Below, piece by piece: positions 16,330-24,492 of a DNA stretch of 64,000 bases (position 1 is the first letter of the stretch; every line of letters starts with the position of its first letter). Location: NCBI RefSeq assembly GCF_024734665.1, contig NZ_CP102931.1, positions 2,292,001-2,356,000 on the forward strand, given 5' to 3'. The position numbers were made by a program, and so were the translations under genes. Source of the DNA: Variovorax paradoxus (GTDB taxonomy: Bacteria > Pseudomonadota > Gammaproteobacteria > Burkholderiales > Burkholderiaceae_C). Below the pieces are notes generated by a model. That model saw only the letters and a list, made by a program, of their open reading frames with translations, was not told the DNA's origin and searched no databases.

Positions 16330-17751
16330 TCAAGCCGCGCGTATCACCGACTTAGGCTCCAGATAAGCCTCCAGCCCGAAGGTGCCAAATTCACGGCCGA
16401 TGCCCGATTGCTTGAAGCCGCCGAAGGGCGCCAGGGGCTCGTGGTGCAGGCCGTTGATCAGCACCCGGCCCGCCTGCAGGCGGGAGCCCACGGCAAGGGC
16501 GTGTTCGTCGCTGCCCGACAGCACCACCGCCTGCAGGCCGTAGACGGTGTCGTTGGCGATTGCGATGGCGTCTTCCTCGTCGCGGTAGGTAATGAGGCAG
16601 AGCACGGGCCCGAAGATTTCTTCACGCGCGATGACCATGTCGTTGCGTACTCCGGCGAACAGGGTGGGCCGCACGTAGAAGCCGGCATCGAGGCCAGCGG
16701 GGCGGCCTTCGCCACCAGCGATGAGTCGCGCGCCCTCGTCGATTCCCTTGCGGATGTAGCCCTGCACCCGCTCCCACTGCTTGCGGCTGACCATGGGGCC
16801 GATCTCGGTCGCGGCATCGCGCGGGTCGCCGACCTTCGTGGCCTCGACTGCCGCGCGGGCCAGCGCGATGGCCTCGTCCAGACGGTGTTCGGGCACCAGG
16901 ATGCGCGTGCCGGCCAAGCAGGCCTGGCCGCTGTTCTGGAAGCCGGCCGTCACGGCCAGGGGAATGGCGGTGGCGAAGTCGGCGTCGTCCAGCACCACGG
17001 TGGGCGACTTGCCGCCCAGCTCCAGCGTTACGCGCTTGAGGGTGTCGGCCCCGGCGCGCTGGATGGCCTTGCCCACGGCGGTGCTGCCGGTAAACGAAAT
17101 CTTGGCGATGTCGGGGTGGCTGCTGAGCTCCGCCCCCACCACGTCGCCCCGGCCGTTGACGATGTTGAACAGCCCCGGCGGCAGGCCCGCGGCGTGCAGC
17201 GCCTCGGTGACCACCTGGGTCTGGATGGCGCTCATCTCGCTGGGCTTGATGACCACGGTGCAGCCGGCGGCCAGCGCGGTGGCCAGCTTGTTGCAGATGA
17301 ATCCGGCGTTGGAATTCCAGGGCGTGATGAGGCCGGCCACGCCGACCGGCTCCATCACGACCTGCGCGCTACCGATCTGGCGGGTGAGCGGGTATTGCTC
17401 CAGCGTCTTCGCCGCGAGCAGAAAGGCTTGTGCCGCATACGACGCAACCCAGTTGGCGCGGGACACCGGGCCACCGTATTCCTCGGTGGTGGCGGCATTG
17501 ATGTCGTCGGCGCGGGCCAGCACCGCGGCATGCAGGCGCTGAAGCAGCGCGATGCGCTCGGCCTTGGTGGTGCGTGCATAGGCGGGCAAGGCGCGTTTTG
17601 CGGCGGCAATGGCTCGCAGTGTGTCTTCGCGGTCACCCAGGGTGACGTGGCCGATCACGGCCTCGGTGGCGGGGTTGATGAGTTCGGCCTGTTCGCGCCC
17701 GTGGGGGGTGACGAAGGCGCCGTCGATGTAGATCTGGTCGATGTTGCGCAT
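16330..17751 (-). CDS. Aldehyde dehydrogenase family protein
   Basis: A 473-residue NAD(P)-dependent aldehyde dehydrogenase. Key residues are present: Asn in TPWNSNAGF, Lys in VVIKPSE, the FTGST nucleotide-binding turn, the catalytic Glu in LELGGKSP (about residue 245) and the catalytic Cys in NSGQACLAG (about residue 280), with IFGPVL near the C-terminus. The substrate is unknown; semialdehydes or aromatic aldehydes are typical for this group. It is divergent from a LysR gene that starts 122 bases away and is its probable regulator. Confidence 0.93.
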   Translation of the reverse strand: MRNIDQIYIDGAFVTPHGREQAELINPATEAVIGHVTLGDREDTLRAIAAAKRALPAYARTTKAERIALLQRLHAAVLARADDINAATTEEYGGPVSRANWVASYAAQAFLLAAKTLEQYPLTRQIGSAQVVMEPVGVAGLITPWNSNAGFICNKLATALAAGCTVVIKPSEMSAIQTQVVTEALHAAGLPPGLFNIVNGRGDVVGAELSSHPDIAKISFTGSTAVGKAIQRAGADTLKRVTLELGGKSPTVVLDDADFATAIPLAVTAGFQNSGQACLAGTRILVPEHRLDEAIALARAAVEATKVGDPRDAATEIGPMVSRKQWERVQGYIRKGIDEGARLIAGGEGRPAGLDAGFYVRPTLFAGVRNDMVIAREEIFGPVLCLITYRDEEDAIAIANDTVYGLQAVVLSGSDEHALAVGSRLQAGRVLINGLHHEPLAPFGGFKQSGIGREFGTFGLEAYLEPKSVIRAA

Positions 17752-17771
17752 GGCGGTGTTCCTGTTGATTC

Positions 17772-17789
17772 GCCGGAGAAAAATCCGGC
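17772..17789. promoter_or_regulatory. Inverted repeat upstream of the aldehyde dehydrogenase
   Basis: GCCGGA and TCCGGC flank six A-rich bases about 20 bases before the aldehyde dehydrogenase start, in the gap shared with the divergent LysR gene. It may be the regulator binding site or a hairpin in the mRNA leader. Confidence 0.4.
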
Positions 17790-17873
17790 CTGAACTAAAT
17801 CTAGGGCTGTGGCATTGACTTGAGAAGCCGGCCAAATCACCATGCGTCATTCAGATAATCAGGACAATCCAAC

Positions 17874-18779
17874 ATGCACAGCAGCGGGTTGACAGAGCTG
17901 GAGGCGGTGCTGGCGGTGGCCCGGCACGGCGGCTTCAGGGCGGCGGCGGTCGACATGGGCATGTCGCGATCGGCCCTCAGCGCCACGGTGGCGGGGCTGG
18001 AGGCGCGGCTGGGCGTGCGCCTGTTCAACCGCACCACGCGCAGTGTGTCCACCACCGAGGCGGGCGAGCAGTTCATCGCGCGCATCGCGCCGGCACTGGC
18101 CGACATCCGCGGCGCCATGGAGGCGACTAACGAGTTGCGCGACACGCCCAGCGGTACCCTGCGGCTCAACAGTTCGGTCGGCGCGGCGCAGATGATCTTC
18201 GCGCCGGTGGTGCTGGAGTACCTGCGCCGCTACCCCGACATGAAGGTGGACATCGTGACCGAGCGCCGGATGATCGACATCGTGGCCGAGGGCTTCGACG
18301 CCGGCATCCGCCTGGCCGAGGCGGTGCCGCGCGACATGGTGGCCGTGCCCATGAGCGGCGAGCAGCGCATGGTGGTCGTCGCGTCGCCGCAATACCTGCA
18401 GAAGCATCCCGCGCCCCAGGTGCCCGACGACCTGATGGCGCACCGCTGCGTGCGCTGGCGCTTTTCGAGCGGCATCGTTTACCGCTGGGAGTTCGCGCGC
18501 CACGGCGAGGCGATGACGCTCGACGTGCCCGGCCCCATCACGCTCGACGAGCCCCTGCTGATGCTGGAGGCGGCGCGCGCAGGCGTGGGCATTGCCTACA
18601 TGGGGATGTTCCATGTTGCAGACGACCTGGCCAGCGGCCGGCTGGTGCCGCTGCTGCAAGAGTGGTCGCCCAGCTACCCGGGCATCTGTCTGTATTACCC
18701 GAGCCGGCGCAACGTGCCGGCGGGGCTGAGAGCCTTCATCGAACTGGTGCGCGAAGTGATCGAGTTGCCGGGCCGGTAG
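17874..18779 (+). CDS. LysR family transcriptional regulator
   Basis: A 301-residue LysR regulator of the CrgA/DmlR-like group: helix-turn-helix in residues 5-62 (LAVARHGGFRAAAVDMGMSR), the RLFNRTTRSVSTTEAG wing, and a ligand domain from GTLRLNSSVG onwards. It is divergent from the aldehyde dehydrogenase gene, the usual arrangement of a LysR activator with its target. It is less similar to the other LysR proteins of the window than the 5160-6098 and 59947-60864 pair are to each other. Confidence 0.93.
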   Translation: MHSSGLTELEAVLAVARHGGFRAAAVDMGMSRSALSATVAGLEARLGVRLFNRTTRSVSTTEAGEQFIARIAPALADIRGAMEATNELRDTPSGTLRLNSSVGAAQMIFAPVVLEYLRRYPDMKVDIVTERRMIDIVAEGFDAGIRLAEAVPRDMVAVPMSGEQRMVVVASPQYLQKHPAPQVPDDLMAHRCVRWRFSSGIVYRWEFARHGEAMTLDVPGPITLDEPLLMLEAARAGVGIAYMGMFHVADDLASGRLVPLLQEWSPSYPGICLYYPSRRNVPAGLRAFIELVREVIELPGR

Positions 18780-18790
18780 CGGAGCTAGGA

Positions 18791-18810
18791 ATGTCCTGTT
18801 TAATGGACAT
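18791..18810. promoter_or_regulatory. HipB-type operator upstream of hipBA
   Basis: ATGTCC and GGACAT form a perfect inverted repeat with an 8-base spacer (TGTCC-N8-GGACA at its core). Escherichia coli HipB binds TATCC-N8-GGATA, so spacing and half-site length agree and only one base per half-site differs. It is followed by an AT-rich stretch, TATATACATT, suited to a -10 region, and it lies 30 bases before hipB, as expected for autorepression. Confidence 0.7.
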
Positions 18811-18839
18811 TAAGCCTATATACATTAATAATGTGGCGA

Positions 18840-19112
18840 ATGAAGGACAAAATCAGACTACCCATCGAACTGGGCCAGGCAATCCAACGTGCGCGAAAAG
18901 ATGGCCGCCTGAAGGCGACCGACATCGCCGCGCGCTCGGGCCGCGCGCGCAATGTTCTCTATCGACTGGAGCGGGGGGAAGACATCACGCTCGCCTCGCT
19001 TTTCGACATCCTGCGTGCCATGGATCTCACGATCAGCCTGGAGCGCCTGGGCATGCCGACGCTGGAGGAAGTTACGGAACGCTTTGGACAGGATGACGAC
19101 GATGCTTCCTGA
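18840..19112 (+). CDS. hipB: HipB-like antitoxin, XRE family
   Basis: A 90-residue helix-turn-helix protein. The XRE domain spans about residues 8-65 (GQAIQRARKDGRLKATDIAA, then SGRARNVLYRLERGEDITL), and the C-terminus LEEVTERFGQDDDDAS is short and acidic. It is the antitoxin of the type II module with the following HipA gene, whose start overlaps it by 20 bases. An in-frame ATG at 18831 is a possible alternative. The operator at 18791-18810 implies negative autoregulation by the HipA-HipB complex. Confidence 0.85.
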   Translation: MKDKIRLPIELGQAIQRARKDGRLKATDIAARSGRARNVLYRLERGEDITLASLFDILRAMDLTISLERLGMPTLEEVTERFGQDDDDAS

Positions 19113-20322
19113 AAAGATCAGGCAGCTCGACGTTGGGATCGCCGGCGAGCCGGCCGGCCAGTTGCTCAAACACTCGGTCTACGAGTTCCGGTATCTCGAC
19201 GGCCGCGTGGAGCAGCCCGCCGTCGCGTTGCTCATGCCGCCGACCCGGCCGACTTACCAGGACGGCGACCTCTTCGCCGTGATGGATCAAAACCTGCCCG
19301 AGGGTGACCTGTACCTGCGTCTGCGAGCGATGTTTCCCAAGCAACAGCTCACTCAGATGCACCTGCTCGCGGTGGTGGGATCCAACGGTATCGGTCGGTT
19401 GGGCTTTCGGTTGCCGGGGGCGCAGCCGCTTGCGATGCCTCGGGTCATCGACCGCAAGACCTTGCTCGGAACCCGCTACACGCCAGAGGTGTTCGACGAA
19501 CTGGTGCGCGCATACCTGAGCACGGGCGCCGGCATTGCCGGCATGCAGCCGAAGATCATGGTGCCAGATCGGGTCAGCGTTCCAGTGCCCACGATCATCG
19601 TGAAGGCTGCGGCACCGTCCTACCCGGGCCTGTCGGCCAACGAGTTCATGTGCCTGACGGCTGCTGGCCACGCAGGCATCGAGACACCCACGTTCGACCT
19701 CTCGGACGACGGGCATCTGCTGCTGGTCGACCGATTCGACATCGCGTCGGATGGGTCCCGGATCGGTTTCGAGGACATTGCGGCGCTGATGAATCTTCGG
19801 GTGCGCGACATCCAATCCGACCGCAAGTACCACGGAAGCTACCAGCGCATCGCCGAACTGATGCAGTACCTTCAACTGCCCAGCGAGAACCTCGAGCGTT
19901 TTTTCGAGCAAGTGGCGTTCAGCATCATGGTGCGCAACGGCGATGGCCACCTCAAGAACTACGGCTTGCTCTATACCTCGACCGCTGACTGCCGCCTTGC
20001 GCCGATGTTCGATGTGGTGACAACCGCGCTCTATCGGTACACGCGCTATGAAGGCGGCCCCGAGCTCGAGGACCGCACACTGGCGCTCAAGCTCTTCGCC
20101 GGCAAGGGCCACACGAAGGCCTACCCGACGACCGAGGAACTGCTGCTGTTCGGCCGCAAGGTCTGCGGGGTCGCAAAGCCAGAACTCGTTCTCGCGCGAA
20201 TCGCGCAGGGGATGCAGAAGACGCTGGGCCTGATGGCCAGTGACCAGCGAATCCCGAAGAGCCTGTTGGAGAGCATGCGAGACATCTGGACCGATGGGAT
20301 GGGCTATGCAAAGGTGCCGTAG
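19093..20322 (+). CDS. hipA: HipA-like toxin, serine/threonine kinase
   Basis: A 409-residue HipA protein. Residues about 10-105 form the N-terminal HipA subdomain (NLPEG near residue 67), and the C-terminal kinase domain shows the Gly-rich loop TGAGIAGMQPK and the catalytic loop NGDGHLKNYGLLY followed by the APMFDVVTT metal-binding segment. HipA of E. coli phosphorylates glutamyl-tRNA synthetase and causes dormancy; relatives use other tRNA synthetases, so the target here is open. The loop residues AGMQPK replace the autophosphorylated Ser loop of E. coli HipA (SVAGAQEK), so autoregulation may differ. ATG 19093 or 19102 could be the start. Confidence 0.88.
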   Translation: MTTMLPEKIRQLDVGIAGEPAGQLLKHSVYEFRYLDGRVEQPAVALLMPPTRPTYQDGDLFAVMDQNLPEGDLYLRLRAMFPKQQLTQMHLLAVVGSNGIGRLGFRLPGAQPLAMPRVIDRKTLLGTRYTPEVFDELVRAYLSTGAGIAGMQPKIMVPDRVSVPVPTIIVKAAAPSYPGLSANEFMCLTAAGHAGIETPTFDLSDDGHLLLVDRFDIASDGSRIGFEDIAALMNLRVRDIQSDRKYHGSYQRIAELMQYLQLPSENLERFFEQVAFSIMVRNGDGHLKNYGLLYTSTADCRLAPMFDVVTTALYRYTRYEGGPELEDRTLALKLFAGKGHTKAYPTTEELLLFGRKVCGVAKPELVLARIAQGMQKTLGLMASDQRIPKSLLESMRDIWTDGMGYAKVP

Positions 20323-20350
20323 ATCTCAGTTGAGCCAACGGGCAGGGCCG

Positions 20351-20764
20351 TCACATCGGCGGCATCTTGTCGAACTTGGGTAAGGCCGGGTCGAGAAAAT
20401 CCCATCCATGCCCGCGCACGGTGTACGTGACCGCCTGCGGCTTGTACCGGCCGGGGTCGTCGAGGCTTGCCGCGTGCACGGTGAAGACGTCGGGCATCGC
20501 CGCAAAGGTCAGGTACACGGGCGAGCCGCAGTTCGGGCAGAACCCCCGGGTCTTGACGTTGCCGCTGTCGCCGACCATGTCCCACAGCGTGGCATTGCCG
20601 CTGTGCTTCACACCGCTGCGCGGGAAGGTGAGGTACGAGCCGTGGCCGGTGCCGCTCTTGCGTTGGCAGTCGCGGCACTGGCAGTCGTTCTGGAAGATCG
20701 GCTCGGCTGAAATTTCGTAGCGGATTGCGCCGCACGCGCAGCCGCCGGTGTAGGCGTGGGTCAT
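20351..20764 (-). CDS. GFA family protein (glutathione-dependent formaldehyde-activating-like)
   Basis: A 137-residue zinc protein of the GFA/CENP-V family. The ligands are CACGAIRYEI, CQCRDCQRKSG and RGFCPNCGSPVY. Formaldehyde-activating enzyme (Gfa) joins formaldehyde to glutathione, but most small family members have unknown substrates. AGGA upstream supports the start. It is convergent with hipA and follows the AraC-type gene at 110 bases in the same direction. Confidence 0.92.
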   Translation of the reverse strand: MTHAYTGGCACGAIRYEISAEPIFQNDCQCRDCQRKSGTGHGSYLTFPRSGVKHSGNATLWDMVGDSGNVKTRGFCPNCGSPVYLTFAAMPDVFTVHAASLDDPGRYKPQAVTYTVRGHGWDFLDPALPKFDKMPPM

Positions 20765-20874
20765 TTGTCTTGTCCTTCCGAGGTCGTTGCGAAGTTGGTA
20801 TGGCGGCCAATCTAGTCGCCAACGCGCACGGCAGGGAGTAACAAGTTCGTCGTGAATGGGCGCTGCCCTGGAGC

Positions 20875-21753
20875 TCAGGCTTCCACGGGCACGTAGAAAT
20901 CGATCACGGCCCCTGGCTGGTCGGGTGCGAAATGGCCGTCGTACATCTCGAAGTCGGGGCTGTCGACGACCCGCAGGCCCGAGGCAGGAATCAGCTCGCC
21001 CCAGATGGTCGCCATGGCGCTCTTGACTTGCGGGTGCAGCGCTGACCCGTTCAGGGCGATGCGAAAAACGACATAGGTTGCCGCCGGAATCCCCTTCACG
21101 GTGAAACCCTTGGGGAGTTCGCCGTCGGTCACTACGCCCACGCCCGCCATGTACATGAAGCTCCCGGCCTCCCGGTCCGTGCTCCAGACCACGCCGTACG
21201 TTGCCCAGCTCGGGCTTTGGCCCTTCAGCGGCAAGGCGCCGACAAGTGCCGACCACAGCTGGGGAATCTCCGACCTCGTCGCGTCGTCGAAGCGTCGCGA
21301 AGGGCCCGCGACGCGGAACGCCTCGAGCTTGATCAATTCGGGCAATCGGGTCACTGCCGTGGAGGTGCTGCTGGGTGCATTCATGGGAAATTGTCCTTCG
21401 ATGGGGGTGGGAGAGAAGCCGACACGAAAGCGGCCGGGCGACACGCCGAAGAGGCGCTTGAATGCGCGTGTGAAGGCCTCCTGCGATTCGAAGCCGCAAT
21501 CCAAGGCCAGATCGACGAGCTTCACGTCGGGCTCGGTGCAGAGCCTGCGGGCGCCGCGCACGAGTCGACGCCCGCGCACATGCGCCATGACGCTGCGGCC
21601 CATGCGGGCGGTGAACATCCGGGAGAAGTGGTACGCCGAAAAACCCGCGCGTTGCGCGATCAGCTCGAGCGTGAGGGGCTCGTCGAGCCGCTCCTCGATC
21701 CAGGCCACAAGGGGGATGAAGATGTCGGGTTCGCGGGGCATCGGGTTGTCCAT
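20875..21753 (-). CDS. AraC family regulator with GyrI-like effector domain
   Basis: A 292-residue regulator with an N-terminal AraC/Rob double helix-turn-helix (residues about 10-110: IEERLDEPLTLELIAQRAGF, then CGFESQEAFTRAFKRLFGVS) and a C-terminal GyrI/SOUL-like ligand domain (about 130-290, ending GAVIDFYVPVEA). This arrangement is that of Rob/SoxS-type and BmrR-type sensors of hydrophobic or cationic drugs. The gene stands alone; no efflux pump is adjacent, although two MFS carriers lie about 11-15 kb away. Confidence 0.9.
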   Translation of the reverse strand: MDNPMPREPDIFIPLVAWIEERLDEPLTLELIAQRAGFSAYHFSRMFTARMGRSVMAHVRGRRLVRGARRLCTEPDVKLVDLALDCGFESQEAFTRAFKRLFGVSPGRFRVGFSPTPIEGQFPMNAPSSTSTAVTRLPELIKLEAFRVAGPSRRFDDATRSEIPQLWSALVGALPLKGQSPSWATYGVVWSTDREAGSFMYMAGVGVVTDGELPKGFTVKGIPAATYVVFRIALNGSALHPQVKSAMATIWGELIPASGLRVVDSPDFEMYDGHFAPDQPGAVIDFYVPVEA

Positions 21754-22005
21754 GCGGCGATCATGAAGTAGCGCAAACCGGCTGTCCTGACTGAACTTGC
21801 TGGCGCGCGCCCGAGAAACTGGTTTGGTGGAATCAGCTTGATGTAATGCGAAAGAATTGTTAATTCAGCGGCTTCTGCTTTGAAGTTCTTACAACTTCGG
21901 CCCCGTACATGCGGGTTTCAGACGGTAAAGTGCCCGTCTCCGGTTTCGGACTGTTTCCGACCCTTTTCCCGCCGCCTCCCGCTCCCCCGTTTCTGTTTCT
22001 TCTTC

Positions 22006-23307
22006 ATGTCCAATCTCATCGTGCACGGCGGTACGCCGCTGCGTGGCCGCATCACCCCCTCCGCCAACAAGAACGCCGTGCTTCCGGTGCTCTGTGCCAC
22101 TTTGCTCACCTGGGAGCCGCTGCGCCTGCTTGGCGTGCCCGACATCACCGACGTGCGCAAGATCCTCGACATCTTCCGCACCCTCGGCAGCGACGTGCAC
22201 ATGGACCACGAGACCGGCACGCTCGAGCTGCATCACCGCGAGACCACCTTCGACGCATCGCTGCACCGGCTGCCCGAGGAGATGCGTTCGTCGATCATGC
22301 TGGTGCCGCCGCTGCTGGCGCGCTTCGGCGTGGCGCGGCTTGAAGACAACGTGAAGGGTTGCACGCTGGGCGTGCGCGAGATCGATCCGCACGTGGAGGT
22401 GTTCCAGCGCTTCGGCGGCGAGGTCGAGCGCACCGAGGGCTCGCTGCTGGTTCGCAGCAAAGGCCGGCTCACACCGACTGATCACTGGCTCGACTACGCC
22501 TCAGTCACCACCACTGAAAACTTCGTGCTGTGCGCGGCCGCCGCGGGCGGCACCTCGACGCTGACCAATGCAGCGTCGGAGCCGCACGTGCAGGAGTTCT
22601 GCCGCTTCATGGCCATGATCGGCGTGCGCATCGAGGGCATGGGCACCTCGCGGCTCACGGTGCATGGCAACGGCGCGCTCAAGGGCGGCGAGTTTCGCTT
22701 CGACGAAGACTTCCACGAGATCACGACCTTCCTGGCGCTGGGCGCCATCACCGGCGGCGATGTGGTCGTGCGCAACAGCGCCCCCGAAAACTTTCCGCTG
22801 CTCGACCGCACCTTCGCCAAGTTCGGCGTGCAGATCGAGCATGCGGACGGCTGGTCGCGTGCCATCCGCACCGGTCCGCTGAAGGTGCAGACGCCTTTCA
22901 CGAGCAACGTGCTCACCAAGGTCGAGGCGGCGCCGTGGCCGTACTTTCCGGTGGACCTGCTGCCGATCTTCATCGCGCTGGGCGTGCGCGCCCAGGGCAA
23001 TGCGATGTTCTGGAACAAGGTGTACGACGGCGCGCTGGGCTGGACGGGCGAGCTCTCGAAGTTCGGCGCGCACGTGTTCTCTTCAGACCCGCACCGGCTC
23101 ATTACCTTCGGCGGCAATCCACTGACGCCCGCGGTGGTCGAGAGCCCCTACATCATTCGCGTGGCGATTGCGCTGTTCATGGTGGCGGCGAGCATCGAGG
23201 GCAAGTCGGAGATCCGCAACGCCGCGCCTATTCGCCGGGCGCACCCGCGCTTCGTGGAAAACCTGCGCAGCCTGGGCGTGCAGGTGGAGTGGACGAGCGA
23301 GGAATAA
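22006..23307 (+). CDS. MurA-type UDP-N-acetylglucosamine enolpyruvyl transferase (paralogue type)
   Basis: A 433-residue EPSP-synthase-superfamily protein related to MurA, which adds enolpyruvate to UDP-GlcNAc in the first step of peptidoglycan synthesis. The PEP-site Lys-Asn (SANKNAVLPVL) and the active-site Cys loop (VKGCTLGVREIDPHV, the fosfomycin target) are kept, but several normally invariant segments are altered, such as WPYFPVDLLP in place of the usual YPGFPTDMQ. Together with the lack of cell-wall neighbours this suggests a second, specialised copy. There is no Shine-Dalgarno sequence: ATG 22006 follows a long pyrimidine tract. The 252 bases upstream include an AT-rich, promoter-like region (21840-21890). 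Confidence 0.82.
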   Translation: MSNLIVHGGTPLRGRITPSANKNAVLPVLCATLLTWEPLRLLGVPDITDVRKILDIFRTLGSDVHMDHETGTLELHHRETTFDASLHRLPEEMRSSIMLVPPLLARFGVARLEDNVKGCTLGVREIDPHVEVFQRFGGEVERTEGSLLVRSKGRLTPTDHWLDYASVTTTENFVLCAAAAGGTSTLTNAASEPHVQEFCRFMAMIGVRIEGMGTSRLTVHGNGALKGGEFRFDEDFHEITTFLALGAITGGDVVVRNSAPENFPLLDRTFAKFGVQIEHADGWSRAIRTGPLKVQTPFTSNVLTKVEAAPWPYFPVDLLPIFIALGVRAQGNAMFWNKVYDGALGWTGELSKFGAHVFSSDPHRLITFGGNPLTPAVVESPYIIRVAIALFMVAASIEGKSEIRNAAPIRRAHPRFVENLRSLGVQVEWTSEE

Positions 23308-23338
23308 CTGGCGGGGTTGGTGCCGCAGCGCTCGCCCG

Positions 23339-24379
23339 TCAGAACGACGGAACGGGGTTGCGCCCTTCGGTCAGCACATAGGCGCCATTGCGCCAGGCAT
23401 AGACCAGCGTGCTGTCGATGGTGAGCACGCGGCGGTTTTTGGTGCCGCTCGTTTTTTCGCCCTTGAACGCGATGCGCATCTCACCCGGCGCTTCGTCGGT
23501 GCCCAGCGTAAAGCTCGGCGTGCCGTTGACGTCGAAGCACGCGCCGCGTGGCGGCTCTTCCGGCTTGCCGGGCCTGGGCGCTTTCTCGCAGGACTCGTCG
23601 GCGCCTTCATTGGTGGCCGACAGCGCAATGCCCCTTGCCAGCACGCGCACCTTGCCCGCTTCGAGCCCATACACCGACAGCCACTGCCCGCAGTAGCCCT
23701 GCCAGCAACTGCCGTGGGCAATGGTCAGCGCAAAGCGCTGGGGCGCGATGCGCTCGACCTTGGTGGTGCCGAGGTTGCCCATGAAGCCGAGGTAGTCGAC
23801 AGCGTCGCTGCGGCTCGCGAGCTTCCAGCCCTCGGCGCTCTGCTCGAAGAAGTAGGCGCCGAGCCATGCGCCGTTCACGTGGCCGTTCATCGGCTCGCCC
23901 CGGTCGTCGAGCGGCACAGTTTCGGTCAGCATGACGGCGTGCGTATCGTCCAGCCGCACCACTTCGCGCGGCGACACCTGAGCCTGTTGATCGGCCTCGC
24001 TGCCGGGCACTGTCTTGCCCTCATTGGCCCTCTCGGGCAGCGAGACGGTGTCGGGCTGTCGGGGCGAGGCGCCCGGGCCCTGGGAGTCGGGGAACACCAG
24101 CGCCATGAGTTCGGCTCGCTTGAGCGTGGCTGATGCGGTGGGGCGAGGCACTGGTGGTGCAGGTGATGCTGGCGGTGCCGCGGGGGCAACGGCCTCGGCG
24201 GTTGCCACGGCCACTGCCACTGCGGCTTCGTCCGGTTGCGCGTCGGCGGTGGTAGCAGGGGCTTCTTCTTTCTGCGGGCAGCCGCAGAGCATGACGAGGC
24301 TGGCGGTGGCAATGGCAGCAGCAATGGTGCGCTGCAGCGGCCGCGAGTGAGCGGGCCGCGTCGGGTTCAGGATGGGCAT
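23339..24379 (-). CDS. Hypothetical lipoprotein
   Basis: A 346-residue protein with a signal peptide ending in a lipobox (VMLCGC, lipidated Cys near residue 34), a long Ala/Pro/Val-rich linker (about 35-85) and a soluble beta-rich C-terminal domain with four cysteines (HGSCWQGYCGQWL; ESCEKAP; RGACFDV). I do not recognise the domain. It is probably anchored at the outer membrane with the domain held away from it. ATG 24379 was chosen because it gives a normal lipoprotein signal; the frame is open further upstream. It is divergent from the nitronate monooxygenase gene. Confidence 0.7.
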   Translation of the reverse strand: MPILNPTRPAHSRPLQRTIAAAIATASLVMLCGCPQKEEAPATTADAQPDEAAVAVAVATAEAVAPAAPPASPAPPVPRPTASATLKRAELMALVFPDSQGPGASPRQPDTVSLPERANEGKTVPGSEADQQAQVSPREVVRLDDTHAVMLTETVPLDDRGEPMNGHVNGAWLGAYFFEQSAEGWKLASRSDAVDYLGFMGNLGTTKVERIAPQRFALTIAHGSCWQGYCGQWLSVYGLEAGKVRVLARGIALSATNEGADESCEKAPRPGKPEEPPRGACFDVNGTPSFTLGTDEAPGEMRIAFKGEKTSGTKNRRVLTIDSTLVYAWRNGAYVLTEGRNPVPSF

Positions 24380-24492
24380 GCGCGCGATTGTGCCGAAGCC
24401 ATTTGGCGATGATGACCCCGCCGCCGCCGCAACCTCCGGCTTGGCAGGAGAATGGCCGGCAACCGGCGACACACGAACAAGGAGCGCTCCAA

